A stretch of DNA of 64,000 nt, taken from NCBI RefSeq assembly GCF_001423525.1, contig NZ_LMOI01000018.1, forward strand, positions 1,786 through 65,785. The letters are read 5' to 3'. The DNA is from Arthrobacter sp. Leaf137 (GTDB taxonomy: Bacteria > Actinomycetota > Actinomycetes > Actinomycetales > Micrococcaceae). The notes under the pieces are model-generated. The model searched no databases. It saw only the letters and a list, made by a program, of their open reading frames with translations, and was not told the DNA's origin. Both the position numbers and the translations under genes were made by a program. This document shows, piece after piece, positions 24,793 to 35,120 of the stretch (position 1 is the first letter of the stretch; each line of letters starts with the position of its first letter).

Positions 24793-26496
24793 GTGGCCGT
24801 TTCCGAAAACCCCGCAACCGGGCCCCAGCCCGCGCCGCGGCCCCTCATCATGCGCTACGCGGCCCGGTCCGACGTCGGCAGGATCCGCTCCAAGAACGAC
24901 GACTCCGCGTATGCGGGCCGGCACCTGGCCGTCGTAGCGGACGGCATGGGCGGCCATGCCGGCGGCGACGTCGCCTCGGCTGCAACAGTCCTGGACATGA
25001 TCCACCTGGACCGAGCGGATTATGAGGGCGACGCCGGCACCATCCTCGCCGACGAGATCCAGACAGCCAATTCCCTGCTCTCCGAGCTGGTCCATATCAA
25101 TCCCAAGCTTGCCGGGATGGGCACTACCGTGACAGCGCTGCTGCTCGCGGAAGGCCAGCTGCACTTCGCCCACATCGGCGATTCGCGCGCCTACCGGCTC
25201 CGGGACGGCGAATTCGAACAGATCAGCGTGGACCACACGTTCGTCCAGCGGCTGATCGATGAAGGCCGGCTCAAGCCTGAAGAAGCGGAAACGCATCCGC
25301 ACAAGAACGTGCTCATGCGCGTGCTCGGTGACGTGGATGCCAGTCCCGAGCTGGACCTCGACACCTTGGAGGCCCGGCCGGGTGACCGCTGGCTCCTCTG
25401 CTCCGATGGCCTCAACTACGTTGCCGGCCACGCCGTGGAGCGGACCGTCAAGGAAACCCCGAACCTCCGCGAATGCGTGGAAACCCTGGTGGACCTCACC
25501 CTGGAGGCCGGTTCCCCGGACAACGTCACGGTCATCATGCTGGAGATCGCGGAGGAAACGCCCGACGACGTCAGCACGGCCGCCGTCGACGTCATTCCCG
25601 CCGCCCAGGCCACGCAGTCCGCTGAAGCGCCGGCCGCTGCCGTCGCAGCTGCTGCGGGGACCGCCGATGCCTCCGGTTCCGACGCAATGGATGCCCGGGA
25701 CCCGGAGACCAAACCAGTGCCGGCGGAGGCCGCGACGACCGGCGGAAGCGAACCGGATGCCGGGCCTTCGGAAGACAAGGCGCCGGACCCGGGATCCACC
25801 GACCCCCACCTCGGGGAGCACCTGTCCGCTGAAGTTCTGCGCGAGGAACTGTCCTCGCGTCCCCATGAACTGGTGGGGGCCGCGGCAACCGCCGCAGAGT
25901 CCGGTTCCATCCCCACCATCGCCGGACGTACCGTGGCGCGCAGGGCCGCCACAGTCCTCACACACAAGGCTGAACCGGCCGCGGGTGACGACGACGAAAC
26001 GCTGGTGCCGCTGAAGCCGCGCCGCTGGATTACCTGGTCCGTGGCGGCCGTTGTTGTGGTGGTCCTGGGTGTGGGACTGTGGCTCGGTTACGCCTGGACC
26101 CAGACCCGCTACTACGTGGGCGAGTCCGATTCCCGCGTTGCCATCTTCAATGGGGTCTCCCAGCGGCTTGGCCCCATCCAGCTCTCCAGCCTGGAAACCG
26201 TGACGGACATCCGGATGGATTCGCTCCCGCAGTTTTCCCAGCAGCGGGTCCGCCAGACTGTCCCCGCCAGCGACCTTTACGACGCACAGCGGATCGTAAA
26301 GAACCTCGAACTCACCGGCACCACTTCGCCTGAAGAGGAGTGCCCTGCAGCTACGGCATCGCCGTCGCCCACCCCGGTTCCCACCACGCCGGCTCCGTCC
26401 GCGACGGCGTCGGCGGCTGCACCGTCCGCCGCCCCCGCGTCCGGCAGCCCCACTCCTTCGCCGAGCCCTACCGTCAACTGCGAGGGAGCCAAGTGA
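24793..26496 (+). CDS. pstP: PP2C-family Ser/Thr phosphatase
   Basis: 567 residues from GTG two bases after fhaB. The PP2C domain spans about residues 15-245, with SDVGRIRSKNDDSAY, VADGMGGHAGGDVAS (metal Asp), THIGDSRAYRLRDG-type and SDGLNYVAG motifs plus GSPDNVTVI. A long Ala/Pro/Glu-rich linker follows, then a transmembrane helix near 415-437 and an outer Pro/Thr/Ser tail. It removes phosphates placed by the two kinases of the operon. The 4-bp overlap with rodA couples translation. Confidence 0.95.
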   Translation: MAVSENPATGPQPAPRPLIMRYAARSDVGRIRSKNDDSAYAGRHLAVVADGMGGHAGGDVASAATVLDMIHLDRADYEGDAGTILADEIQTANSLLSELVHINPKLAGMGTTVTALLLAEGQLHFAHIGDSRAYRLRDGEFEQISVDHTFVQRLIDEGRLKPEEAETHPHKNVLMRVLGDVDASPELDLDTLEARPGDRWLLCSDGLNYVAGHAVERTVKETPNLRECVETLVDLTLEAGSPDNVTVIMLEIAEETPDDVSTAAVDVIPAAQATQSAEAPAAAVAAAAGTADASGSDAMDARDPETKPVPAEAATTGGSEPDAGPSEDKAPDPGSTDPHLGEHLSAEVLREELSSRPHELVGAAATAAESGSIPTIAGRTVARRAATVLTHKAEPAAGDDDETLVPLKPRRWITWSVAAVVVVVLGVGLWLGYAWTQTRYYVGESDSRVAIFNGVSQRLGPIQLSSLETVTDIRMDSLPQFSQQRVRQTVPASDLYDAQRIVKNLELTGTTSPEEECPAATASPSPTPVPTTPAPSATASAAAPSAAPASGSPTPSPSPTVNCEGAK

Positions 26497-27881
26497 GCCA
26501 GCTCAGCACCGCCGTGAAGCCGCGCCGCAACGTTGAACTTGCGTTGCTGGTCCTCGCCCTTGCCGTTGGCATCGGCGCCAACATGATGGTTGGCGTTGAT
26601 AAGGAAAAGGCGTTCGACTCCGATTTCTGGTTCCAGTCGAGCCTGCTCGCGGTGGCGGCCTTGGCCTTCCACGGCGTCCTGCGCTTCCGCGCAAAGTATG
26701 CCGATCCGGTTATGCTTCCCCTGGTGGTTGCCCTGAACGGACTCGGCCTGGCCATGATCCACCGCCTGGATCCTCCGGGCGCGGACACAGGCAACAATCA
26801 GCTCCGCTGGACGCTGATCGCCATGGCAGTGGCCATCGCCGTCATCTGGTTCCTGAAGGACCACCGGATCCTTCGCCGTTTCACATTCATTTCGCTGGCC
26901 GCCAGCGCCCTGCTGCTGGTTCTGCCGCTCGTTCCCGGCATCAGCGCCGGCGAGATTCTGGGTGCCAGGGTGTGGATCCGGCTCGGCCCCATGACGTTCC
27001 AGCCGGGCGAGGTCGCCAAGATCACCCTGGCCATATTCTTCGCGGGGTATCTTTCCTCGAACCGGGACCTGATCCTGCTGGCCGGCCGCAAGCTCGGCCC
27101 CCTGCAGTTCCCCCGGTTCAAGGACATGGGACCCATGATCGCCGCGTGGCTGGTCAGCATTGGCGTGCTGATCTTCCAGCGGGACCTCGGTTCCTCCGTC
27201 CTGTTCTTCGGCCTGTTCATCGTCATGATCTACGTGGCCACCAGCCGGATCAGCTGGGTGGTCATCGGCCTGGCCCTGATCCTCGGCGGCGGCTTCGTGG
27301 CCTCCCGGGTGTTCTCCCACGTGGAGCAGCGCATCAACGGCTGGCTCAACGCCTTCACACCCGAGGTGTACGAGAACGGCAGCCGGCAGGTGATCCAGGG
27401 CCTCTTCGGGATGGCCAACGGCGGCCTGGTGGGTACCGGGCTGGGCCAGGGCCGGCCGGACCTGGTTCCCTTCGCCAACAGCGACATGATCATCGCGTCC
27501 CTCGGCGAGGAACTGGGACTCATCGGAATCTTCGCCATCGTCCTCATGTACCTGCTGCTGGTGACCCGCGGTTTCCGTGCGGCGCTTGGCACCCGGGACG
27601 CGTTCGGCAAGCTCCTTGCCTGCGGCCTCTCGTTTGCCGTGGCCCTCCAGTGCTTCGTGGTGATCGGCGGCGTTACCCGGCTGATTCCACTGACCGGCCT
27701 CACCACGCCGTTCCTGGCGGCCGGCGGATCCTCCCTCCTGGCCAACTGGATCATCGTGGGGCTGCTGCTGCTGATTTCGCACACAGCCCGCGGCCCGGTG
27801 GACACCACTCCGTTGCCGCCGTCCAAGGGCGCAGACACTACTGGCATTGATACTCCAACCGAGGCGGTGAAGCAGGCATGA
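26493..27881 (+). CDS. rodA: FtsW/RodA-type peptidoglycan polymerase
   Basis: 462 residues from GTG 26493 (GTGA overlap with pstP); an apparent longer frame starting at 26340 is not used. About ten or more membrane segments. SEDS-family marks are LGARVWIRLGPMTFQPGEVAKI, the loop with VYENGSRQVIQGLFGMANGGLVGTG readable in parts, and FVVIGGVTRLIPLTGLTTPFLAAGGSSLLANW. It polymerises glycan strands during elongation with its partner PbpA, encoded next with a 4-bp overlap. Confidence 0.95.
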   Translation: MSQLSTAVKPRRNVELALLVLALAVGIGANMMVGVDKEKAFDSDFWFQSSLLAVAALAFHGVLRFRAKYADPVMLPLVVALNGLGLAMIHRLDPPGADTGNNQLRWTLIAMAVAIAVIWFLKDHRILRRFTFISLAASALLLVLPLVPGISAGEILGARVWIRLGPMTFQPGEVAKITLAIFFAGYLSSNRDLILLAGRKLGPLQFPRFKDMGPMIAAWLVSIGVLIFQRDLGSSVLFFGLFIVMIYVATSRISWVVIGLALILGGGFVASRVFSHVEQRINGWLNAFTPEVYENGSRQVIQGLFGMANGGLVGTGLGQGRPDLVPFANSDMIIASLGEELGLIGIFAIVLMYLLLVTRGFRAALGTRDAFGKLLACGLSFAVALQCFVVIGGVTRLIPLTGLTTPFLAAGGSSLLANWIIVGLLLLISHTARGPVDTTPLPPSKGADTTGIDTPTEAVKQA

Positions 27882-29338
27882 ACCAGGCCATACGACATTC
27901 ATGGATAGCGGCCGTCGCCATGTTCGCCCTGCTGTTCGGCGCCCTCAGTTTCGTCCAGGTGGTGGGGGCGGATGAACTGAAGGCCAACCCCCTGAACCAG
28001 CGCGCCATCCTGCAGAACTATTGCAGCGACCGCGGCGCCATCATCGTCGGCGGAACCCCGGTGGCCGAGTCCGTGGAAACAGGCTCCGAAACCTGCAAAT
28101 TCCAGCGCACCTACCCGCAGCCGGAACTCTATGCCGGCATGACGGGCTACTTCTCCCAGAACTACGGTGCCACCGGACTGGAGCGGGCCATGGGTGAGGT
28201 CCTCACCGGTGACTCCGACCAGCTGTTCCTGGACCGGGTGGGCCAGCTGTTCCTCGGAAACCAGCCCAAGGGCGCCTCTGTTGAGCTGACCATCGATCCC
28301 GAGCTCCAGCAGCTCGCCTACAGCCTGATTCCCGACGGCCAGCGCGGTTCCATCGTGGTCACGAACCCCAAAACGGGGGCCATCCTGGCCATGGCATCCA
28401 AGCCGTCCTACGATCCCAACAAGGTAGCCGTCCAGGATCCCGAGGCCGAAAGCGCGAGCATCAACGAGTTCCTGAAGGTGCCCGGCATCAACCTGAACCA
28501 GAATGTCAGCGGCCCCACGGGTGAACTGCTGGCCCCCGGTTCGGTGTTCAAACTCGTGGACACGGCGGCAGCGCTTTCCTCCGGGAAGTACAACGCGGAC
28601 AGTGTCCTGCCCAACCCGGCAGAAATGCCCTTCGACGGCATCTCCTACCGGCTTCCCAACTACGCCGGGGGCAACTGCTACACCAGGGACACCGCCAGTT
28701 TCGCCTTTGCGTTGCAGCAGTCCTGCAACACCCCCTTCGCGAGCATCGCCCTGGACCTGGGCCGTGACGCCATCGCTTCCCAGGCACAGAAGTTCGGTTT
28801 CGGCGAGGACCTGGGAGACCAGCTCAAGCTCGGCTACGCCCGCGGTGACGGCTTCCCGGACGAACTGGACGCACCTGGCCTCGCCCAGTCGGCGATTGGC
28901 CAGAAGGATGTCCGCGCCACCCCGCTGCAGGTGAACATGATGACGTCCGCCATAGCCAACGACGGCGTGCAGATGCGGCCAAGCCTTATCAAGACCCTCC
29001 GCTCTCCGGATCTGCGGGTCATCGATGAGCCGCAGCCCGAGCAGCTCCGGACCTCCACCACGCCGGAGATCGCCAACCAGATCACCGATTGGATGGTCAG
29101 CGCGGTCAGCGAAGGAATTGCGAACCGTGCAGGCGTCCCGGGCGTCCAGGTGGCGGGAAAGACCGGAACCGCGGAGCTGGGCGACGGCACCAACAACTCC
29201 TGGTTCACCGGCTTCGCCCCCGCAAACAACCCGCAGGTGAGCGTCACCATCGTCATGGAGGGCGTGGACATCACCACCGGAGCACAGCTGACCAGTCCGA
29301 ACGCGAAGAAGATTTTTGAGGCGGTGTTGAATAAGTGA
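27878..29338 (+). CDS. pbpA: Penicillin-binding protein 2 (class B transpeptidase)
   Basis: 486 residues with an N-terminal membrane anchor ([21 protein letters not shown]). The transpeptidase has SVFK (active-site Ser) in [17 protein letters not shown] in [11 protein letters not shown], and KTG in [12 protein letters not shown]. It crosslinks the peptidoglycan made by RodA at the outer face of the membrane. Overlaps of 4 bp occur at both ends of the gene. Confidence 0.95.
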   Translation: MNQAIRHSWIAAVAMFALLFGALSFVQVVGADELKANPLNQRAILQNYCSDRGAIIVGGTPVAESVETGSETCKFQRTYPQPELYAGMTGYFSQNYGATGLERAMGEVLTGDSDQLFLDRVGQLFLGNQPKGASVELTIDPELQQLAYSLIPDGQRGSIVVTNPKTGAILAMASKPSYDPNKVAVQDPEAESASINEFLKVPGINLNQNVSGPTGELLAPGSVFKLVDTAAALSSGKYNADSVLPNPAEMPFDGISYRLPNYAGGNCYTRDTASFAFALQQSCNTPFASIALDLGRDAIASQAQKFGFGEDLGDQLKLGYARGDGFPDELDAPGLAQSAIGQKDVRATPLQVNMMTSAIANDGVQMRPSLIKTLRSPDLRVIDEPQPEQLRTSTTPEIANQITDWMVSAVSEGIANRAGVPGVQVAGKTGTAELGDGTNNSWFTGFAPANNPQVSVTIVMEGVDITTGAQLTSPNAKKIFEAVLNK

Positions 29339-31071
29339 GGCCTACAACCGGAATCACCCTCGGCGGCAGATTCCAGCTGACCACGCGGATCGCGATCGGC
29401 GGCATGGGCGAAGTCTGGAAAGCAAAGGACCTCGTCCTCGGCCGCATCGTCGCGATCAAGGTGCTGAAGGAGGAGTACACCGGGGACCCCGGCTTCCTGC
29501 AGCGGTTCCGCGCGGAGGCCCGCCACACCGCACTCCTGAACCACGTGGGGATCGCCAACGTCTTCGACTACGGCGAGGAGGAGGGGTCCGCCTACCTGGT
29601 CATGGAGTTGGTGCCCGGCCAGCCCCTCAGCAGCATCATCGAGCATGAACACGTGCTGTCGCCGGACCGCACCCTGTCCATCATGGCCCAGACGGCCCGG
29701 GCGCTTTCCGTTGCGCATGCCCAGGGCCTGGTACACCGCGATATCAAGCCCGGCAACCTCCTGATTACGCCGGACGGACGCGTTAAGGTCACAGACTTCG
29801 GCATCGCCCGCCTGGCCGACCAGGTGCCGCTCACCCAGACCGGCCAGGTCATGGGTACCGCCCAGTACCTGGCGCCGGAACAGGCCACCGGACAGACCGC
29901 CACGGGATCTTCGGACATCTACTCCCTCGGCGTCATCGGGTACGAGTGCCTGACCGGCCACCGGCCGTTCTCCGGCGAATCCCAGATCGCGATCGCCCTG
30001 GCACAGGTCAACGACGCACCGCCGCCGCTGCCGGAGACCCTGCCCACACCGGTCCGCGCGCTCCTGATGTCCATGCTGGCCAAGGACCCCAAGAACCGGC
30101 CGGCTAACGCCATCAAGCTCGCCGAGGCAGCTGAAGCCATCCGCAACGGAGACGTCGGCGCAGCCCGCGCTGCAGTACCCGGCATGCTGCTCTTCGACGC
30201 GCCGGACACCGGCCCCATCACCGCGCCGGTGGATACGGCCACAGCACCCACCGGTGTGATCGGTGCGCAGCGGGATTCCTCACCGACAGCCACCTCCGCG
30301 CTCCCGGTGGTGGGAGCCGCCGCAGCCGGAGCCGCTGCCGGTGCTGCCGCAGCGAACGCTGCTGATGGCGACGCCGCGGACGGCAACGCACCCCAGGGAC
30401 CGCTGGCCCGCGCCAACGCGCTGGCCGCCGAGCGGAACTGGGACCACGAAGAGACCACGTACGACGACGAGCCGGCCGATGAGCCGCAGAGCAAGGGCCG
30501 CAGCCCGTGGACGTGGCCGCTGATCGCCTTGATCCTGCTCGTCCTGTTCGCCCTGGTGGGCTTCCTGCTCAACAACATGGGGGTGTTCTCGCCGTCCAAC
30601 AGCCCAACGTCGGTTGCCACCTCAAGCAGCCCGAAGACCACCAGCGCCACGCCCACCAGGACATCGCAGGCACCCAGCCCGACGCCGACGCGCGATACCC
30701 CCACCCCGACGCCCACGCCCACCCAGGAAACCGTGAACGTGATCCCGGATGCGTACCTGGGCAAGGACTACAGGACGGTTCAGTCAGAGCTCTCTGCGTT
30801 GGGGCTGGTGGTTAACGGCGTCCAGCAGGAGAGCACCGAAGATCCCGGCATTGTCCTGGACCTGAACCCCACGGGCCCCGTCCCTGCGGGTTCAACTATC
30901 ACTGTCACGTACGCCATCGCTCCGCCGTCAGCGCCGGCGCCGGCGCCCACCTCAGCCGCTCCCACACCGGTGCCCACAACGCCGTCGGCCGCTGGGCCCA
31001 CCGCTGAGTCCGCGCTGCCTACCTGTTCCACCGGCCAGGAGCCGGGCATTCCGCCCACCTGCGCACGGTAA
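29335..31071 (+). CDS. pknA: Ser/Thr protein kinase with one PASTA repeat (PknA position)
   Basis: 578 residues from GTG. The kinase domain covers about 8-270: [53 protein letters not shown] long Ala-rich linker, a membrane helix ([22 protein letters not shown] in parts) and a Thr/Pro-rich stretch follow, then a single PASTA-like repeat at the C-terminus ([24 protein letters not shown] onward). Mycobacterial PknA has no PASTA, so this copy has its own sensor for cell-wall fragments. Confidence 0.92.
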   Translation: MRPTTGITLGGRFQLTTRIAIGGMGEVWKAKDLVLGRIVAIKVLKEEYTGDPGFLQRFRAEARHTALLNHVGIANVFDYGEEEGSAYLVMELVPGQPLSSIIEHEHVLSPDRTLSIMAQTARALSVAHAQGLVHRDIKPGNLLITPDGRVKVTDFGIARLADQVPLTQTGQVMGTAQYLAPEQATGQTATGSSDIYSLGVIGYECLTGHRPFSGESQIAIALAQVNDAPPPLPETLPTPVRALLMSMLAKDPKNRPANAIKLAEAAEAIRNGDVGAARAAVPGMLLFDAPDTGPITAPVDTATAPTGVIGAQRDSSPTATSALPVVGAAAAGAAAGAAAANAADGDAADGNAPQGPLARANALAAERNWDHEETTYDDEPADEPQSKGRSPWTWPLIALILLVLFALVGFLLNNMGVFSPSNSPTSVATSSSPKTTSATPTRTSQAPSPTPTRDTPTPTPTPTQETVNVIPDAYLGKDYRTVQSELSALGLVVNGVQQESTEDPGIVLDLNPTGPVPAGSTITVTYAIAPPSAPAPAPTSAAPTPVPTTPSAAGPTAESALPTCSTGQEPGIPPTCAR

Positions 31072-31082
31072 ACGGACTGAAC

Positions 31083-33035
31083 GTGAACGAGTCATCGCGC
31101 GCACCGCTCCACCGGGAGGACAATGTCCCGGTGGACAACAAGCGTGTCCTGAGCGGCCGCTATGAGCTGGGCGGCCTCATTGGACGCGGTGGCATGGCTG
31201 ACGTATACAGCGGCACGGACGCCAGGCTCGGCCGGACGGTGGCCATCAAGATCCTGCGTCCTGATATGGCCCGGGATCCCCAGTTCCAGGCCCGCTTCAA
31301 GCGTGAAGCACAGTCCGTCGCCGCCCTGAACCATTCGTCCATCGTGGCCATCTACGACACCGGTGAACAGCAGGTCCACGACGGTTCGGAGGAGTCCGTC
31401 CGGCTGCCCTACATCGTGATGGAATTCGTTGACGGCAGGACGCTTCGGGACCTGATCCGGGCCAAGGAAGTCAGCATCGGCCAGGCGATCGACTACTGCC
31501 TGGGAGTCCTCGGCGCCCTCGAATACAGCCACCGCGCCGGCATCGTCCACCGGGACATCAAGCCCGCCAACGTGATGTACTGCGAGGCAACCAACTCCAT
31601 CAAGGTCATGGATTTCGGGATCGCCCGCGCCATGGCGGATTCCTCGGCCACCATGACCCAGACGCAGGCTGTGGTGGGCACGGCGCAGTACCTCTCGCCG
31701 GAACAGGCCCGGGGCGAAACCGTTGATGCCCGCAGCGATCTGTACTCGGCTGCCTGCCTGCTCTACGAAATGCTGACCTCGAGGCCGCCATTCATCGGCG
31801 ACAGCCCCGTTTCCGTGGCATACCAGCACGTCCGGGAAATTCCGGCGCCACCCAGCAGCATCAACCCCGAGGTCTCACCGGCGCTCGACACCGTCATGGC
31901 CAAGGCGCTGCAGAAGAACCGTGACGACCGGTTCCAGGATGCGGCAGCCTTCCAACGCGCTCTCAGGGCAGCCCGTTCCGGCGTCGCTGTCCCCGCCTTA
32001 CCGGCTTCCGAAGCTCCCACTGACCCCAACGACCATGTCCCGGCCCCGGACAGCCCGCCAACGGAGGCTTTCGCCGCCGCCCCGGGCGCCGGGTTCCTGG
32101 ACGACGCTCCCACCGGGCGCCTCGCCGTCACCGGCAGGGACGACGCCGGCGCCCGGACACCGCTGGGCGTGGCGGACGAACCCGGCGACGCTGAGCCTTT
32201 GCCGCTTGGCCTGTCCCAGGAACGGGACCCTTCCCCGCGGCAGAAGTCCCGGCGTCGGGCGTGGATTGCAACCCTGGTGATCTTCACCGTGCTCATCCTT
32301 GCCGGCGGCGGCCTGTGGGTCTACAGCGTGGTGAACCGGCCGGCGCCGCCCCCGCCGAAGGTGGACATCCCGGTGGTGGCCTCCATGACCGAGTCGGCAG
32401 CACTGCAGGAGCTGTACAACGCGAACCTGAAGCCGAAGATTACGCGTTCACAGAACGACGCCGTACCCAAGGGCATCGCGATCGGCACCGACCCGGTGTC
32501 CGGCCAGAAACTTGATCCCGGCGCAGAGGTGATCCTGAGCATTTCCGAGGGTCCCAGCGCCGTGAAGATCCCGGAGACCATCCCCGGCTCCACAGAGGCC
32601 GCGGCACGTGATGTCCTGCGTCAAGTGGGGTTGGTGGGTGCGCCGTCAACCACCACGGCCAACAGTGCCACCGTGCCGGCCGGTATCGTCATCACCACCA
32701 GTCCCGCACCGGGGCAAAGCGTAGGGGTGGGTACCACTGTTGAACTGGTGGTTTCCACCGGCAAGGTGGCGGTTCCCGAACTCCGCGGCCGCACCCGCGA
32801 GGAGGCCGAAGCCGCGCTCAAAGACCTGGGCCTGGTGCCGAACGTCGTTGAAGCGGAAAACGGCCAGGTTGAGGCGGGCCGGGTGACGGACCAGAGCGAC
32901 GCCGTCAATGCCGCAGTGGAGCAGGGAAAGACCATCACCTTCGTGGTGGCCAAGGCTCCACCGCCGCCGCCCACCGCCACTCCCAGCCCGACACCAACCC
33001 CCACCTCAACCAAGGGCAACAGGGACCGGGACTAA
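31083..33035 (+). CDS. pknB: Ser/Thr protein kinase with three PASTA repeats
   Basis: 650 residues. Kinase domain at about 15-290: IGRGGMADVYSGTDARLGR, VAIKILRPDM, VHRDIKPANVMY, VMDFGIARA, GTAQYLSPEQ. A charged linker, a membrane helix near 395-418 and three extracellular PASTA repeats follow, starting with VDIPVVASMTESAALQELY, KIPETIPGSTEAAARDVL and VAVPELRGRTREEAEAAL. The PASTA part binds muropeptides or lipid II in the family. It lies 11 bp after pknA and ends the operon. Confidence 0.95.
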   Translation: MNESSRAPLHREDNVPVDNKRVLSGRYELGGLIGRGGMADVYSGTDARLGRTVAIKILRPDMARDPQFQARFKREAQSVAALNHSSIVAIYDTGEQQVHDGSEESVRLPYIVMEFVDGRTLRDLIRAKEVSIGQAIDYCLGVLGALEYSHRAGIVHRDIKPANVMYCEATNSIKVMDFGIARAMADSSATMTQTQAVVGTAQYLSPEQARGETVDARSDLYSAACLLYEMLTSRPPFIGDSPVSVAYQHVREIPAPPSSINPEVSPALDTVMAKALQKNRDDRFQDAAAFQRALRAARSGVAVPALPASEAPTDPNDHVPAPDSPPTEAFAAAPGAGFLDDAPTGRLAVTGRDDAGARTPLGVADEPGDAEPLPLGLSQERDPSPRQKSRRRAWIATLVIFTVLILAGGGLWVYSVVNRPAPPPPKVDIPVVASMTESAALQELYNANLKPKITRSQNDAVPKGIAIGTDPVSGQKLDPGAEVILSISEGPSAVKIPETIPGSTEAAARDVLRQVGLVGAPSTTTANSATVPAGIVITTSPAPGQSVGVGTTVELVVSTGKVAVPELRGRTREEAEAALKDLGLVPNVVEAENGQVEAGRVTDQSDAVNAAVEQGKTITFVVAKAPPPPPTATPSPTPTPTSTKGNRDRD

Positions 33036-33060
33036 CCGGGTCAGTCGAGGATCGGCTGCC

Positions 33061-33702
33061 TCAGTGCTGGATCAGCGGGCTCAGCTTGGCTGCCCGCGCC
33101 GCTGCGCCGGCCATCCCCAGCGATTCGAGCCAGTTGCCCAACATCTGGTAACCGCCCTCGGTGAGGACCGATTCGGGGTGGAACTGCACTCCGCAGAGCG
33201 GGGCCGTGCGGTGCTGCAGCCCCATGACCACGCCGGAGGCCGTCTGTGCGGTGACTTCCAGGACATCCGGGATGGACTCACGGACCGCAGCCAGGGAGTG
33301 GTAGCGCGTGGCGGTGATGGGGGAGGGGAGGCCGGCAAACACACTGGTTCCGATGTGTTCCACCTGCGAGGTCTTGCCGTGCATGAGCTCGGGGGCGTGC
33401 GTCACGGTCCCGCCGAAGGCCTCCGCCAGCGCCTGGTGGCCCAGGCATACGCCGAACATGGGAACGCTGTTTTCACCGCACCACTTGATCAGTTCAATGC
33501 AGATGCCCGCCTCGGCAGGATTGCCGGGGCCCGGTGACACCAGGACGCCGTCGCGCGTGCCGGCAAGTTCGATCGCTTCGGCGAGGGTGACGTCGTCGTT
33601 GCGGACCACAGTGGTCTCGGCGCCGAGCTCCTGGAGGTAGCCCACCAGGGTGTAGACGAAGCTGTCGTAGTTATCCACCACGAGGATCTTGGTTGTGGTC
33701 AT
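33061..33702 (-). CDS. Glutamine amidotransferase of anthranilate/aminodeoxychorismate synthase
   Basis: 213 residues, class I GATase. Marks are ILVVDNYDSFVYTLVGYLQELG, SPGPGNPAEAG, nucleophile Cys in FGVCLGHQALAEAF, and the catalytic HPE in GVQFHPESVLTE. It releases ammonia from glutamine for chorismate amination. TrpG and PabA are not separable by eye; the location next to pknB matches the actinobacterial gene usually called trpG, but no other folate or tryptophan gene is nearby. It overlaps the small membrane gene upstream by 4 bp. Confidence 0.9.
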   Translation of the reverse strand: MTTTKILVVDNYDSFVYTLVGYLQELGAETTVVRNDDVTLAEAIELAGTRDGVLVSPGPGNPAEAGICIELIKWCGENSVPMFGVCLGHQALAEAFGGTVTHAPELMHGKTSQVEHIGTSVFAGLPSPITATRYHSLAAVRESIPDVLEVTAQTASGVVMGLQHRTAPLCGVQFHPESVLTEGGYQMLGNWLESLGMAGAAARAAKLSPLIQH

Positions 33703-33869
33703 GGCTGGCTTGCTGCACCAATCGTTGAGTCAGTGAATTGGGTGTACTCGGACATCCAGGGAAACAGGAACTGGACCATCAATACCAGTGCGGCCGCCAC
33801 CAGCACCACTGATGTGACGATCCGCAGCCAGAGCGGCCCCGGGAGGTGGCGGAAAATCCAGCCGTACAT
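33699..33869 (-). CDS. Small single-pass membrane protein next to sortase
   Basis: 56 residues from ATG 33869 (MYGWIFRHLPGPLWLR); the longer frame overlaps the sortase gene. One membrane helix (IVTSVVLVAAALVLMVQFLFPW) is followed by a short outer tail. This small protein is a common neighbour of the class E sortase and trpG in Micrococcaceae. It lies two bases after the sortase and overlaps the amidotransferase by 4 bp, so all three are probably co-transcribed. Confidence 0.75.
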   Translation of the reverse strand: MYGWIFRHLPGPLWLRIVTSVVLVAAALVLMVQFLFPWMSEYTQFTDSTIGAASQP

Positions 33870-33871
33870 GC

Positions 33872-34654
33872 TCAGCCCTTCCCGATCGCCGCGGCCACCT
33901 GCGCGGCGATTTCGGCGGGCGGTCCGGCCGAGCCGGGGCGCCAACTGTCCATCAGGGCGTAGGCGATGATCCGTTCCTCCGCGCCGAACCGCGGGTTGCA
34001 GCTGGTCATGGTGAGGAACCTTTCCGTGGGGGCCACGCCCTGCAGGGTGGGCACCGGGGCCAGGACATCGGTACGCGAGGGCATCACGATCTGGTTGTTC
34101 CGGAAAACGTACGTGTAGTAGCCGTCCTTGGTCTGGACGTAGATCTTGTCGCCCGGCACCAGTGTGTGGATGTTGTCCAGCACAGCACCGTGGGTCTGCC
34201 GGTGGCCGGCCACGGCGAAGTTCCCTATGGCCCCTGGCATGGCGGTCGAGTCGTAGTGGCCCAGGCCAAGGGTGTCCAGGACATCCTGGCTGGTTCCCTG
34301 AACAATCGGCCGGGTGTAATTCGGGCCAAACCTCGGGATGTACATGATGCCGATGGTTCCGGCGTGGCCTGGGGCAGCACCCACCACGGGTTCACCGAAA
34401 TCCCCGCCTTCCGCGGGCGGGGCTGTGGGAGCCGGAGCGGGCGCAGCTCCGAGGTCCTGGGCGAATTCCTTGATAACTTCACTCTGTTTGGCGTCGGATT
34501 CAACGTTGGTCCACCAAAGTTGCCATGCCACGAACAGCAGGAGGACTAGGCCGGCGGTGATGAGCAGCTCGCCGGCCACCTGTACAGCACCGCGAAGGAT
34601 TACGACGCCGGCAGTGGGCGGGGCGGCGGGCCTCGCCTTCTCCTGCAATACCAC
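33872..34654 (-). CDS. Class E sortase
   Basis: 260 residues from GTG 34654, chosen because GAGGAG precedes it. An N-terminal membrane anchor (LITAGLVLLLFVAWQLWW) is followed by a Pro/Ala linker and the sortase barrel: GTIGIMYIPRFGPNYTRPIVQ, catalytic His in FAVAGHRQTHG, Cys in LTMTSCNPRFG and Arg in EERIIAYA. Class E enzymes in high-GC Gram-positives recognise LAXTG signals and attach surface proteins to the wall. No substrate with an LPXTG-like tail is encoded in this window. Confidence 0.92.
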   Translation of the reverse strand: MVLQEKARPAAPPTAGVVILRGAVQVAGELLITAGLVLLLFVAWQLWWTNVESDAKQSEVIKEFAQDLGAAPAPAPTAPPAEGGDFGEPVVGAAPGHAGTIGIMYIPRFGPNYTRPIVQGTSQDVLDTLGLGHYDSTAMPGAIGNFAVAGHRQTHGAVLDNIHTLVPGDKIYVQTKDGYYTYVFRNNQIVMPSRTDVLAPVPTLQGVAPTERFLTMTSCNPRFGAEERIIAYALMDSWRPGSAGPPAEIAAQVAAAIGKG

Positions 34655-34819
34655 GCGCTCTCCTCGGGGGCGGTTCCGCTGGGCACCGGCGGCCCGGGAA
34701 CTCCGGCTAGAATTGGCTGCTAGTAAGAATTGACCAAGATCGAGCAGACCGCTGGCAATTTCCTTCTTGCAGGATATCAAGCCCGGGACGCCGCGCTTGA
34801 CAGCCGCCAAGGAGAGCCA

Positions 34820-35071
34820 GTGCCCGAGTCAAAGCCCCGTAAGAAGACCGCCAGCACCGCAGAAAAGACCGCGCCGGACGCCTACAAGCCGAATCCGGTC
34901 TGGTTTAAGCCGGTCATGTTCGGGCTGATGATCATCGGCCTGTTCTGGATCATCACGTTCTACATCAGCGAGGGCCGCTTTCCCGTCCAGCCGTGGGGCT
35001 CCTGGAACATCGTGGCCGGCTTTGGCATCGCCATCGTGGGCTTCATGATGACGACACGCTGGCGCTCCTGA
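34820..35071 (+). CDS. crgA: Cell division protein CrgA
   Basis: 83 residues from GTG 34820 with AAGGAG upstream; the longer frame lacks such a site. A basic N-terminus (PESKPRKKTAS) is followed by two membrane helices (VMFGLMIIGLFWIITFYI and WNIVAGFGIAIVGFMMTTRW). CrgA binds FtsZ, FtsQ and PBPs at the septum. It is divergent from the sortase; TAGAAT at 34708-34713 is a plausible -10 in the 165-bp gap. Confidence 0.9.
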   Translation: MPESKPRKKTASTAEKTAPDAYKPNPVWFKPVMFGLMIIGLFWIITFYISEGRFPVQPWGSWNIVAGFGIAIVGFMMTTRWRS

Positions 35072-35120
35072 ACCATGCCCGCCACGTATCGCCGGCAATT
35101 GTTCCTGACAAGGGCCGGCC

